From contig NZ_CP139992.1 of assembly GCF_034424155.1 (NCBI RefSeq), positions 1,938,012-2,002,011 on the forward strand: a stretch of DNA of 64,000 bases. Direction: 5' to 3'. This DNA is from Hafnia alvei. GTDB lineage: Bacteria; Pseudomonadota; Gammaproteobacteria; Enterobacterales; Enterobacteriaceae. The number at the start of each line of letters is the position of its first letter. The first letter of the stretch is position 1. The notes beneath the pieces are model-generated. The model had not been told where the DNA came from, did no database searches, and saw only the letters and a list, made by a program, of their open reading frames with translations. The position numbers were made by a program, and so were the translations under genes. Below, in pieces: positions 15,662-24,744 of the stretch.

Positions 15662-16516
15662 ATGACAACTTTTATCACTGAAGACTGGTTACGAGCCAAT
15701 CATACCCTGAGCGAAGGGAGCGAAATTCGTTTGCCATCAGATAGTCGCATGACGCCATCGGCGCGTGAGCTGATAGAAGGGCGTCGTCTGTTGGTGAAAT
15801 TTCAGGACGAGCAAGGGCGCTTATTTGTTGCTGCGTCGCTGGATGAAGATAAAGCGCTGCCCGACTTACAGCCGGTGCATGGGCTGACCAGCCAAGATCG
15901 CGCGGCGGCGGCAAGCTGTGAACTTTGCCATCAGGCCGTTGTGGATAAGCCCGATACGCTGACTCACCTTAATGCACAGGTCATGGTCGCTAAAAACGAT
16001 CCACGTTTGGCGTTTCGTGCTCGCTTGGATGCCAGCATCGCTACCGCCGTCTGGCTGCAAAGTGAACTGAGCGCGATGGCGTCGGCAGCCCACTGGCTGG
16101 CTGATATTCGCTCGCTGCTGGGCAACATTATGCGGGCTGATGCCTTGGATATTCCGTTGGCGGTTCAGGAGATTGCCGGGCTGACGGCAGATGAGCTGCA
16201 TCGCTTATCACACCAGCCGCTGAAATTCCTCGGGCACGATCATATTGTTCCCGACGTAAATCAAGGACGCGACGTTGCGCTGCTGAATTTGCTGCGCGCC
16301 TCGGTGCGAGAAACGGAGATCACGGCGGCCAAGGTGTTTATCGGTGCTGATTATCATGTGCAGAAAGCTGATTTGCTACAGGCGCTTAATCGCTTATCCA
16401 GCGCCGTATATGTGCTGATGATCCTGTGCGTGCGGCAAAATAGGCACCAAGGCGAATGGCCGAGTGCAGAACAGCTTAAACAATCGATCGCACGCGGAGG
16501 CACTCATGCTCATTGA
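15662..16516 (+). CDS. eutT: EutT, ATP:cob(I)alamin adenosyltransferase
   Basis: A 284-residue enzyme that makes adenosylcobalamin, the cofactor of EutBC, from cobalamin and [19 protein letters not shown] at the N-terminus and [14 protein letters not shown] mid-protein are EutT signatures. The known metal motif HX11CCX2C is present as H73, S85, C86, C89, so the first Cys of the pair is Ser here. GGGGGA precedes the ATG. The 3' end overlaps eutD by 11 bases. The Ser change may alter metal binding or reactivity. Confidence 0.93.
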   Translation: MTTFITEDWLRANHTLSEGSEIRLPSDSRMTPSARELIEGRRLLVKFQDEQGRLFVAASLDEDKALPDLQPVHGLTSQDRAAAASCELCHQAVVDKPDTLTHLNAQVMVAKNDPRLAFRARLDASIATAVWLQSELSAMASAAHWLADIRSLLGNIMRADALDIPLAVQEIAGLTADELHRLSHQPLKFLGHDHIVPDVNQGRDVALLNLLRASVRETEITAAKVFIGADYHVQKADLLQALNRLSSAVYVLMILCVRQNRHQGEWPSAEQLKQSIARGGTHAH

Positions 16517-17561
16517 TCGCTGCCGCCGCCTAGCGCAGAACCATCCGCGGCGGGTGGTGTTCCCCGATGCCTTGGATAAGCGGGTGCTTGAGGCCGCGCA
16601 CTATCTATTACATCACGGTTTAGCTCAGCCCATTTTGCTTGCCAACCCTTTTGCCCTGCGCCATTTCGCGCTGAGTCACCGTTTTACGTTGGACGGCATA
16701 ACGGTGATTGATCCGCACAATGCCGATGATTGGCACAGCGAGTTTTGCCAGCGTCTAACGCAGCGTTTGGGTGAGAAAACGCCCGCTGACTGCGCAGAGA
16801 AAATGCGTCAGCCGCTGTGGTTTGCCGCGGCGATGGTGACCGGGGGCAAAGCTGATTTATGCATTGCCGGAAATCTCTCATCAACGGCGGCGGTATTGCG
16901 TGCAGGACTGCGGGTTATAGGACTTCAAGCGGGAACACAAACGCTGTCCTCGCTCTTTTTAATGCTGCCGCCTCAGGGCGATCACACGCTGGGATTTGCC
17001 GATTGCAGCGTGGTTCCTCAGCCCACGTCGGCGCAGTTGGCGGATATTGCCATCAGCAGCGCGGACACCTATCACGCCATTACGGGCGAAGAACCTCGCG
17101 TGGCGATGCTGTCATTTTCCACCCGCGGCAGCGCCAAACATCCGGCGGTGGCTTCAGTACAACAGGCGACGGAGTTGGTTCGTCAGCGCGTACCGGCCTT
17201 AACGGTGGACGGCGAAATTCAGTTTGATGCGGCGTTTGTGCCCGATGTTGCACGGCAAAAAGCGCCAGATAGCGTATTAGAAGGGCATGCCAATGTGATG
17301 GTATTCCCTTCGCTTGAGGCAGGAAATATCGGCTACAAAATTGCTCAGCGTCTGGGCGGGTATCGTGCTTTAGGACCGTTGATCCAAGGACTTAATGCAC
17401 CTATGCATGATTTGTCTCGCGGATGTAGCGCGCGTGAAATTATTGAACTGGTGCTGGTGGCGCAAACGCAGTGCACGCCGCCAATTGCGCCAGTCACAGC
17501 GAATAAATCGGTAACGCAGCGCCAGCCAGAAATGGCGGCATCTGCAAATGAATTGATGTAG
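16506..17561 (+). CDS. eutD: EutD, phosphotransacetylase
   Basis: A 351-residue phosphate acetyltransferase that converts acetyl-CoA to acetyl phosphate. It begins [21 protein letters not shown] and contains STRGSAKHP and [17 protein letters not shown], conserved in PTA domains. The ATG at 16506 has CGGAGG upstream within eutT; an earlier in-frame start at 16464 is disfavoured. The C-terminal 25 residues are a low-complexity tail. It links EutE-made acetyl-CoA to ATP formation through acetate kinase. Confidence 0.93.
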   Translation: MLIDRCRRLAQNHPRRVVFPDALDKRVLEAAHYLLHHGLAQPILLANPFALRHFALSHRFTLDGITVIDPHNADDWHSEFCQRLTQRLGEKTPADCAEKMRQPLWFAAAMVTGGKADLCIAGNLSSTAAVLRAGLRVIGLQAGTQTLSSLFLMLPPQGDHTLGFADCSVVPQPTSAQLADIAISSADTYHAITGEEPRVAMLSFSTRGSAKHPAVASVQQATELVRQRVPALTVDGEIQFDAAFVPDVARQKAPDSVLEGHANVMVFPSLEAGNIGYKIAQRLGGYRALGPLIQGLNAPMHDLSRGCSAREIIELVLVAQTQCTPPIAPVTANKSVTQRQPEMAASANELM

Positions 17562-17635
17562 CCCACGCTGCTGCATCAAGTGAAAACGTGGTTATAAAAC
17601 CGGTCCCAACGGGATCTCATTGAGAGGTATATATC

Positions 17636-17929
17636 ATGGAAGCATTAGGATTGATTGAAACCAAGGGTCTGGTCGCACTGATCGAAGCATCGGATGCCAT
17701 GGTCAAGGCTGCTCGCGTTAAATTGGTAGGCGTGAAGCAAATTGGCGGCGGTTTGGTGACCGCGATGGTGCGTGGCGATGTGGCAGCGTGTAAAGCGGCC
17801 ACCGATGCGGGCGCTGCCGCGGCGCAGCGTATCGGCGAGCTGGTTTCTGTGCACGTTATTCCACGCCCGCATGGCGATCTGGAAGAAATTTTCCCTATCA
17901 AAATGTCTGGCGATAACCCGCTGGATTAA
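17636..17929 (+). CDS. eutM: EutM, major hexameric shell protein
   Basis: A 97-residue canonical BMC-domain protein, [20 protein letters not shown] at the start and [15 protein letters not shown] near the end. EutM forms the hexagonal sheets of the shell with a small pore. GAGAGG precedes the ATG. It is separated from eutD by 74 bases, and lies in the same order as in Salmonella. Confidence 0.96.
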   Translation: MEALGLIETKGLVALIEASDAMVKAARVKLVGVKQIGGGLVTAMVRGDVAACKAATDAGAAAAQRIGELVSVHVIPRPHGDLEEIFPIKMSGDNPLD

Positions 17930-18065
17930 TCGATGTTCGCGTGACGTCGTTATCTGACGTCACGCTATTTTAGCAACACATCATTTTTTGCTGCCTGCGG
18001 GCGGTGCGGGACGCTTTTACCCTGCGTTTACCCAAAACGTTTTTAACAGAGCTAAGGAGTTAAAC

Positions 18066-18353
18066 GTGAAATTGGCCGTCGTGATAGGACAGATCGTATG
18101 TACCGTGCGGCATCCCGGGCTTGAGCACGACAAGCTGTTGCTGGTTGAGACCATCAACCGACAGGGGGAACCAAGCGGGGAGTGTAGCGTCGCCACCGAC
18201 AGTATTGGTGCAGGCAACGGCGAATGGGTGCTGGTGGTGGGGGGAAGTTCCGCCCGCCGCGCACAGCACAGCGAGGCGTCACCGGTCGATCTCAGCGTCA
18301 TTGGCATTGTAGATGAAGCCGTGATGGAGAGTCAGGTGATTTTCCATAAGTAA
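18066..18353 (+). CDS. eutN: EutN, pentameric vertex protein
   Basis: A 95-residue EutN/CcmL-type protein, KLAVVIGQIVCTVRHPGLEH at the N-terminus and DLSVIGIVDEAV later. These proteins form pentamers that close the vertices of the shell. The GTG at 18066 is chosen because TAAGGAG stands 6 bases upstream and the product then matches the family length; the longer upstream frame has no family counterpart. A 188-base gap with a strong palindrome follows. Confidence 0.95.
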   Translation: MKLAVVIGQIVCTVRHPGLEHDKLLLVETINRQGEPSGECSVATDSIGAGNGEWVLVVGGSSARRAQHSEASPVDLSVIGIVDEAVMESQVIFHK

Positions 18354-18408
18354 TTTCCCAGCGTGGGTAATGCCGCTCGTTTAAGAGATCGAGATACACG
18401 GGTCTAGC

Positions 18409-18457
18409 ACACCGCGGGGCGCTCCGGCAGCTAAAGCTGCTACGACCCCATCGGTGT
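18409..18457. repeat. Long three-tier palindrome between eutN and eutE
   Basis: ACACCG (18409-18414) pairs with CGGTGT (18452-18457), GGGG (18416-18419) with CCCC (18446-18449), and GCAGC (18427-18431) with GCTGC (18436-18440) around a TAAA loop. The tiers are separated by small internal loops. No U-run follows. It could be an RNA element inside the polycistronic transcript or a REP-like or MITE-like dispersed palindrome. It occupies much of the 18354-18541 gap, which has no gene. Confidence 0.6.
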
Positions 18458-18541
18458 ACTCCCCCTAAAATCGAGCTTAGGTGGCAAGTATTCCTTACCG
18501 AGGGTGGCTTAAGTTCAGGCCGTCATAAAACGGGGCGAACA

Positions 18542-19975
18542 GTGAACATGGATCAGAAAGAAATCGAACAAGTGGTGAAGGCGGTACTCGCTGGAATAGC
18601 GTCATCTCCGGCGGTAACGGCTTCGGCACCTAAAACACCCGATACGCACGTGTACGGCGCAGGCATTTTCGCCTCGCTGGACGACGCGGTTTCAGCCGCC
18701 AAAACGGCCGTTGCGGGCCTCAAAACCGTAAGCATGCGCAAGATCGCGGTGGACGCTATTCGCCACGCGGCGGAAAAACATGCTCAGGTATTGGCCGAAA
18801 TGGCCGTAACCGAAACGGGCATGGGACGCGTTGAAGATAAATTTGCTAAAAACGTGGCTCAGGCTCGCGGTACGCCGGGCGTGGAGTGCTTAGCGCCGCA
18901 GGTGCTGACCGGTGATAACGGTTTAACGCTGATTGAAAATGCGCCGTGGGGCGTGGTGGCATCCGTCACACCGTCTACCAATCCGGCAGCAACGGTGATC
19001 AATAACGCCATCAGCATGATCTCTGCGGGCAACAGCGTGGTTTTCGCACCGCATCCGGCGGCAAAAAAAGTCTCACAGAAAACTATCTCGCTATTAAATG
19101 AAGCGGTGGTGGCCGCAGGCGGTCCAGCCAACCTGATGGTGACCGTTGCCAATCCAGACATTGACACCGCGCAGCGCCTGTTTAAATACCCTGGCATCGG
19201 TTTGCTGGTGGTGACCGGCGGCGAAGCCGTGGTGGAGTCGGCGCGCAAGCATACCAACAAACGTTTGATCGCCGCAGGCGCGGGTAATCCACCGGTCGTC
19301 GTAGATGAAACGGCCGATATTCCTCGTGCGGCACGCGCTATCGTGCACGGTGCTTCTTTTGATAACAACATCATCTGCGCCGATGAAAAAGTGCTGATCG
19401 TCGTTGACAGTGTGGCTGACCAGCTTTTGGCTGAAATGAAGCTTCAACATGCGGTGTTACTCAGCTCAGCGCAGGTGGAACAGCTAATGCCTCTGCTGCT
19501 GAAAAATATCGATGAGCATGGTAAAGGAACGGTTTGTCGTGACTGGGTTGGCCGCGACGCTGCCAAAATTGCGGCCGCAATTGGGCTGGAAGTGGATGCC
19601 AAAACGCGTCTGCTGCTTGCCGAAACCTCGTCTTCGCATCCTTTTGCGGTAACAGAAATGATGATGCCAGTACTGCCTGTGATCCGCGTGGGCAACGTCG
19701 AACAGGCGATTGCGCTGGCGGTGAAATTGGAAGGTGGCTGCCACCACACGGCAGCGATGCATTCTCGTCACATTGAAAATCTCAACCAGATGGCCAATGC
19801 CATTGATACCAGCATTTTTGTCAAAAACGGGCCTTGTATTGCGGGGCTGGGTCTTGGCGGTGAAGGCTGGACGTCGATGACGATTACTACGCCAACCGGT
19901 GAAGGTGTGACTTCCGCCAGAACCTTTGTCCGTCTGCGCCGCTGCGTGCTGGTGGATACATTCCGCATCGTATAA
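18542..19975 (+). CDS. eutE: EutE, CoA-acylating acetaldehyde dehydrogenase
   Basis: A 477-residue aldehyde dehydrogenase converting acetaldehyde, NAD+ and CoA to acetyl-CoA. ETGMGRVEDKFAKN and the catalytic cysteine C279 in NNIICADEK are visible. The N-terminal MDQKEIEQVVKAVL is an amphipathic helix of the type that targets enzymes into the shell. The start may be GTG 18542 or ATG 18548; GGGGC upstream fits 18542 better. Eleven bases separate it from eutJ. Confidence 0.95.
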   Translation: MNMDQKEIEQVVKAVLAGIASSPAVTASAPKTPDTHVYGAGIFASLDDAVSAAKTAVAGLKTVSMRKIAVDAIRHAAEKHAQVLAEMAVTETGMGRVEDKFAKNVAQARGTPGVECLAPQVLTGDNGLTLIENAPWGVVASVTPSTNPAATVINNAISMISAGNSVVFAPHPAAKKVSQKTISLLNEAVVAAGGPANLMVTVANPDIDTAQRLFKYPGIGLLVVTGGEAVVESARKHTNKRLIAAGAGNPPVVVDETADIPRAARAIVHGASFDNNIICADEKVLIVVDSVADQLLAEMKLQHAVLLSSAQVEQLMPLLLKNIDEHGKGTVCRDWVGRDAAKIAAAIGLEVDAKTRLLLAETSSSHPFAVTEMMMPVLPVIRVGNVEQAIALAVKLEGGCHHTAAMHSRHIENLNQMANAIDTSIFVKNGPCIAGLGLGGEGWTSMTITTPTGEGVTSARTFVRLRRCVLVDTFRIV

Positions 19976-19986
19976 CGGAGGCGTCA

Positions 19987-20829
19987 ATGACTCGAACCGC
20001 ACAGGAATGGCTTCACCCGCGTTTGTTACGTGCCGCCGAACTGCAGCAAGGATCTGCCGCGCCCATTGAAACCGGCCAGCCACTTTGGTTAGGGATTGAT
20101 TTGGGTACCTGCGACGTGGTGTCGATGGTGGTTGATGCGGACGCGGTTCCCGTCGCGGTGTGTCTGGACTGGGCGGATGTGGTGAGAGATGGCGTGGTAT
20201 GGGACTTCTTTGGCGCCGTCAATATCGTGCGTCAGCACTTGAACACCTTAGAGGCGCAGTTTGGTCGGCGTTTTGAATGCGCGGCAACCTCATTTCCACC
20301 GGGTACCGATCCGCGTATTTCTATCAATGTGCTGGAAGCTGCGGGGCTCACCGTCACCAACGTGATGGATGAACCTACCGCCGTGGCGGACATGATGGGT
20401 TTAACCCGTGCGGCAGTGGTGGATATCGGTGGCGGAACCACCGGTATTGCCGTGGTGGCGCAGGGCAAGGTGGTTTACTCCGGTGATGAGGCTACCGGCG
20501 GCCATCACATTTCTCTCACGCTAGCGGGAAACCAACGCATTTCGTTAGAAGAGGCTGAGCAAATAAAACGCCAGCGCGGCGCGGAGATTTGGCCTGCGGT
20601 GCGTCCGGTTTACGAAAAAATGGCGGATATCGTCGAGCAACATCTGCAAGGGCACCGCGTGGATGAGCTCTGGCTCGCGGGTGGTTCTTGTATGCAGCCA
20701 GGGGTTAAGGCGCTATTTGAACAGCGCTTTCCGCAACACCAAATCCATCTGCCACCGCAGTCGATCTTTATGACGCCGCTGGCGATTGCCGCCTGCGGGA
20801 TCAGCGAAGGGGAAGGGTGCCATGCATAA
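19987..20829 (+). CDS. eutJ: EutJ, Hsp70-like chaperone/ATPase
   Basis: A 280-residue actin/Hsp70-fold protein with the phosphate-1 motif LGIDLGTCDVV and phosphate-2 motif VVDIGGGTTGIAVV. EutJ has no substrate-binding domain and its role in the eut system is unsettled; a chaperone for compartment enzymes is usually proposed. GGAG precedes the ATG. The stop codon lies within the start of eutG (8-base overlap). Confidence 0.94.
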   Translation: MTRTAQEWLHPRLLRAAELQQGSAAPIETGQPLWLGIDLGTCDVVSMVVDADAVPVAVCLDWADVVRDGVVWDFFGAVNIVRQHLNTLEAQFGRRFECAATSFPPGTDPRISINVLEAAGLTVTNVMDEPTAVADMMGLTRAAVVDIGGGTTGIAVVAQGKVVYSGDEATGGHHISLTLAGNQRISLEEAEQIKRQRGAEIWPAVRPVYEKMADIVEQHLQGHRVDELWLAGGSCMQPGVKALFEQRFPQHQIHLPPQSIFMTPLAIAACGISEGEGCHA

Positions 20830-22036
20830 CGCATCATTACAGGAAATGTCACCGGGCGATTTAGTTCAGTCCGCGCTTTATCAGGCCTTGGACATGATGA
20901 ATGCGCGTCAGGTGCGTGAGTTTGCGGTACCGCCTTCCACTCTAATGGGACCGGGGGCGGTCAGCCGTTGCGGTCAATCTCTGGTGGATCGCGGCATTGA
21001 ACGCGTTTTTCTGATGGTCGACGGCGGTTTGCATCAGGCTGGCATGACGCAGGTTTTGCTGCGCAGCCTCGAGCAAAGCGGCGTGGCCTATGAGATTTGG
21101 GCGTGTCCTCCGGGCGAACCTATCGATACCGATGTTAACGCTGCGGTGACGCAACTGCTACAGGTGCAGTGCGACGGCGTGATTGCGCTGGGCGGCGGCT
21201 CGGTGCTGGATGCGGCGAAGGCCACTGCGTTACAGGCGGCTAATCCAACGCTGAATTTTGCCGAGCTTACCCCGTCTTTACGTCTTAAGCGTCGTCTGCC
21301 GCTGATCGCCATTCCAACCACCGCCGGAACGGGCTCAGAGGCGACCAACGTTTCAGTCATTATCGCCATGCCTCAGCACCGTAAGCAGGTTTTGGTTCAC
21401 TCGCTGCTCATTCCTGATATGGCCATTATTGATGCCTGTTTAACGCTGGGCGTGCCGTCGCACGTGACGGCCGCAACCGGTATTGATGCGCTGACTCACG
21501 CCATTGAGGCTTATGTTGCCACCAACGTGACGGGGCTGACCCGGGCGCTGGCACATCGCGCAATTACGCTGATTGGTCAGGCATTACCGCAGGCGGTTGG
21601 GCAGGGGCAAGATTTGGCGGCGCGCGAGTCGCTGATGATGGCGTCTTACATGGCGGGAATGGCGTTTTCGAATGCGGGTTTGGGTCTGTGTCATGCCTGT
21701 GCGCATCAGATTGGCGCGGCGTATGGCATTGCGCACGGCGCGGCGAACGCCATCATGCTGCCGCAGGTGATGGATTTTAATCGCTTGGTGTGCAAAAGAA
21801 CGTTTGCCGAAATTGGTCATGCCCTAACGCGGGAAACCTGCGACGCGGCAGGCACTATTCGTGCAATTGCGCAGTTGATTGAAGATGTGGGATTGGGCGG
21901 CAATCTGGCGAGCTATGGCGGGCAGGAATCTGACTACGCCGAATTCGCCCGTGCAGCATTACAAGACGTGTGCATTCAAAGTAATCCACGCACCGTCACT
22001 GAGGCTCAAATTGTGGCGCTGTATCGGGGCTCGTGA
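20822..22036 (+). CDS. eutG: EutG, iron-dependent alcohol dehydrogenase
   Basis: A 404-residue group III (iron-type) alcohol dehydrogenase that reduces part of the acetaldehyde to ethanol and recycles NADH. GGGSVLDAAKA is the nucleotide-binding motif and GIDALTHAIEAY plus CHACAHQIGAAYGIAHG carry the iron-binding histidines. ATG 20822 gives the usual N-terminus, with GGGGAAGGG upstream in eutJ. The first 20 residues form a likely targeting helix. Confidence 0.94.
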   Translation: MHNASLQEMSPGDLVQSALYQALDMMNARQVREFAVPPSTLMGPGAVSRCGQSLVDRGIERVFLMVDGGLHQAGMTQVLLRSLEQSGVAYEIWACPPGEPIDTDVNAAVTQLLQVQCDGVIALGGGSVLDAAKATALQAANPTLNFAELTPSLRLKRRLPLIAIPTTAGTGSEATNVSVIIAMPQHRKQVLVHSLLIPDMAIIDACLTLGVPSHVTAATGIDALTHAIEAYVATNVTGLTRALAHRAITLIGQALPQAVGQGQDLAARESLMMASYMAGMAFSNAGLGLCHACAHQIGAAYGIAHGAANAIMLPQVMDFNRLVCKRTFAEIGHALTRETCDAAGTIRAIAQLIEDVGLGGNLASYGGQESDYAEFARAALQDVCIQSNPRTVTEAQIVALYRGS

Positions 22037-22070
22037 GCTGACTTAAACAGGCTTTGAAGGAGAACAGGCT

Positions 22071-23318
22071 ATGGGCATTAACGAAATTATCATGTACATC
22101 ATGATGATCTTCATGCTGATTGCGGCAGTGGATCGCATATTTACCCAGTTTGGCGGCTCGGAGCAGATTTTAGGCAAAATTGGCCTTGGCTCGGTGGGAA
22201 AGAGTATTTCTGGCTCGGGCGGCCAATTCGAAGAAGGCTTTATGGCGATGGGCGCCTTGGGCTTGGCGATGGTGGGGATGACCGCGCTGGCACCGGTGCT
22301 GGCGTATTTGCTCGGGCCTATCATTATTCCTCTGTATGAAATGTTGGGGGCGAACCCTTCCATGTTTGCAGGCACTTTGCTGGCCTGTGATATGGGCGGC
22401 TTCTTCCTCGCCAAAGAGCTGGCGGGCGGAGACATTGCCGCATGGCTTTACTCCGGCTTGATTCTCGGTTCCATGATGGGGCCAACCATCGTGTTCTCTA
22501 TCCCCGTGGCGTTGGGGATTATTGAAAAATCCGATCGTCGTTATTTGGCGCTAGGCGTGTTGGCGGGCATTGTCACCATCCCGATTGGCTGTATCGCGGG
22601 CGGCTTGGTGGCGATGTATTCCGGCGTGGAAGTGAACGGTCAGCCGGTGGTCTTCACGCTGAGCCTGATCCTGATGAACATGATCCCCGTACTTATCGTG
22701 GCGGCGCTGGTCGCGTTGGGATTGAAACTGATCCCCGAAAAAATGATCAACGGTTTCCAGATTTTCGCCAAAATCTTGGTGGCGATTATCACCGTGGGTT
22801 TGGCCGCCGCGGTAGCTAAGTTTGCCGTGGGCTGGACGATCATTCCTGGCCTAGACCCTATCTTTATGACCGAAGGCGATAAGCCCGGTCAGGTGATGCG
22901 CGCGATTGAAGTGATCGGCTCTATCTCCTGTGTGCTGCTCGGTGCCTATCCAATGGTATTGCTGTTAACCCGTTGGTTTGAAAAACCGTTAATGCGCGTT
23001 GGGGGCGTTTTGCGGATTAACAATATGGCCGCCGGTGGCATGGTTGCCACGCTGGCTAACAACATCCCGATGTTTGGCATGATGAAACAAATGGATGCGC
23101 GCGGCAAAGTGATCAACTGTGCGTTTGCGGTATCCGCCGCCTTTGCGCTGGGCGACCACCTCGGTTTTGCCGCAGCGAATATGCCTAGCATGATTTTCCC
23201 GATGATCGTCGGCAAGTTAGTCGGTGGGGTGACGGCTATCGGCGTTGCCATGATGCTGGTGCCGAAAGGGGAAGATGTCGCCGTTAACGCTGAGCAACCT
23301 GTGTCTGAGGAGGCCTAG
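22071..23318 (+). CDS. eutH: EutH, ethanolamine permease
   Basis: A 415-residue polytopic membrane protein with about ten hydrophobic segments, beginning MGINEIIMYIMMIFMLIAA. It contains LACDMGGFFLAKELAGGD and FALGDHLGFAAANMP, conserved in EutH. EutH imports ethanolamine when it is scarce or protonated at low pH. AAGGAG precedes the ATG. The stop is followed one base later by the eutA GTG. Confidence 0.95.
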   Translation: MGINEIIMYIMMIFMLIAAVDRIFTQFGGSEQILGKIGLGSVGKSISGSGGQFEEGFMAMGALGLAMVGMTALAPVLAYLLGPIIIPLYEMLGANPSMFAGTLLACDMGGFFLAKELAGGDIAAWLYSGLILGSMMGPTIVFSIPVALGIIEKSDRRYLALGVLAGIVTIPIGCIAGGLVAMYSGVEVNGQPVVFTLSLILMNMIPVLIVAALVALGLKLIPEKMINGFQIFAKILVAIITVGLAAAVAKFAVGWTIIPGLDPIFMTEGDKPGQVMRAIEVIGSISCVLLGAYPMVLLLTRWFEKPLMRVGGVLRINNMAAGGMVATLANNIPMFGMMKQMDARGKVINCAFAVSAAFALGDHLGFAAANMPSMIFPMIVGKLVGGVTAIGVAMMLVPKGEDVAVNAEQPVSEEA

Positions 23319-23319
23319 C

Positions 23320-24732
23320 GTGAAAACTCTCGAACTGCTTAGCGTTGGTATTGATATTGGCACCACCACAACTCAGGTGATCTTCTCGCGCCTGTCGTTG
23401 GTGAACCGTGCGTCCATTTCTCAGGTGCCTCGCTATGAGTTCGTGAAGCGCGAGATTATCTGGCAAAGCCCGGTGTTGTTTACCCCGGTCGATTTTGCCG
23501 GTTTTCTGCGGGAAGAAGAGTTGCTGGCTCTGGTGCTCGCCCAGTATCAGGCCGCAGGCATTGCGCCCGAAACCATAGACTCCGGTGCCATTATTATCAC
23601 CGGTGAAACGGCCAAAACCCGTAATGCACGCCCGGCGATTGTATCGCTTTCTCAGCGGCTGGGTGATTTTGTGGTGGCCACCGCGGGGCCGCATTTAGAG
23701 TCGATTATTGCCGGTTTTGGCTCGGGGGCGCAGGCCTTATCAGAGCAAAAAATGGCGCGGGTTTTAAACATTGATATCGGCGGTGGCACGGCAAACTACG
23801 CGCTGTTTGAAGCGGGGCGGGTAGTCAGCTCCGCCTGCTTAAACGTGGGGGGGCGGTTGATTGAAACCAGCACCGACGGTCGCGTACTGCGTGCCCATCC
23901 GGCGGGGCAATGGATCGCGGACTCTCTGTTTGGCGAAGGGGTTAACGTAACGAGCCTGACGCGAGCACAGCTTGAACAGGTTGCCGCCCGCATGGCGCAA
24001 CTGTTGTTAGAAGTTTTCAATGGCGCACCTTCTCAGTTAGCGCAACGCTTACTGATGACCGATGCGCTCCCCGCCTGTGATTCGCTGTATGCCTTAACGC
24101 TTTCGGGCGGGGTGGGCGAGTGTTTTCGCACGGACGACAACAGCAATCCATTCCGGTTTGGCGATATCGGCCCGCTGCTGGCGCAGGCTATTCATCTCGA
24201 TGCGGGATTTGCCGCGCTGCCGGTGCAGGTACCGAATCAAACCGTGCGTGCCACCGTCATTGGCGCTGGCGCACACACGCTTTCTCTTTCTGGCAGCACC
24301 ATCTGGCTGGATGGCCTGTCTCTACCCATTCGCAATATTCCGGTTGTTCATCCTGACGCCAGTCATGCGACCTCGCTGGTAGAGGCGTGGTTGCAGGCGC
24401 TCACTCAAATGGATTTGCAGCCACAGCACGATCTCTATGCATTGGCGTTGCCTACCGAGCTGCCTGTGAACTACGCCTCGGTACAGCACTGTATCGACGC
24501 CTTGCAGGAATTCAGTACCCGCTTTTCGAATCCGCACCCGCTGTTGGTCGTTGCCTGTCAAGATTTTGGCAAGGCTTTGGGCATGCTGCTGCGGCCGATG
24601 ATGGCACAACGTCAGCTGGCGGTGATCGATGAAGTGATCACACGAACCGGCGATTACATCGATATCGGCACACCGCTTTTTGGCGGCGCAGTGGTGCCGG
24701 TCACCGTCAAGTCACTGGCTTTTCCTTCTTAA
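23320..24732 (+). CDS. eutA: EutA, reactivase of ethanolamine ammonia-lyase
   Basis: A 470-residue actin-like ATPase that exchanges damaged cobalamin on EutBC. SVGIDIGTTTTQVIFSRL at the N-terminus and LNIDIGGGTANYALF are the two phosphate motifs; TVIGAGAHTLSLSGSTIW is conserved. The GTG at 23320 matches the family start and has TGAGGAGG upstream; the longer frame from 23275 lies in eutH. eutB follows after 12 bases. Confidence 0.94.
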   Translation: MKTLELLSVGIDIGTTTTQVIFSRLSLVNRASISQVPRYEFVKREIIWQSPVLFTPVDFAGFLREEELLALVLAQYQAAGIAPETIDSGAIIITGETAKTRNARPAIVSLSQRLGDFVVATAGPHLESIIAGFGSGAQALSEQKMARVLNIDIGGGTANYALFEAGRVVSSACLNVGGRLIETSTDGRVLRAHPAGQWIADSLFGEGVNVTSLTRAQLEQVAARMAQLLLEVFNGAPSQLAQRLLMTDALPACDSLYALTLSGGVGECFRTDDNSNPFRFGDIGPLLAQAIHLDAGFAALPVQVPNQTVRATVIGAGAHTLSLSGSTIWLDGLSLPIRNIPVVHPDASHATSLVEAWLQALTQMDLQPQHDLYALALPTELPVNYASVQHCIDALQEFSTRFSNPHPLLVVACQDFGKALGMLLRPMMAQRQLAVIDEVITRTGDYIDIGTPLFGGAVVPVTVKSLAFPS

Positions 24733-24744
24733 GGGAATTTGTTT

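Noticed and set aside
18354-18541. Cobalamin riboswitch in the eutN-eutE gap
   Set aside because: No recognisable B12-box sequence or the usual multi-stem layout is present; the gap has only the three-tier palindrome.
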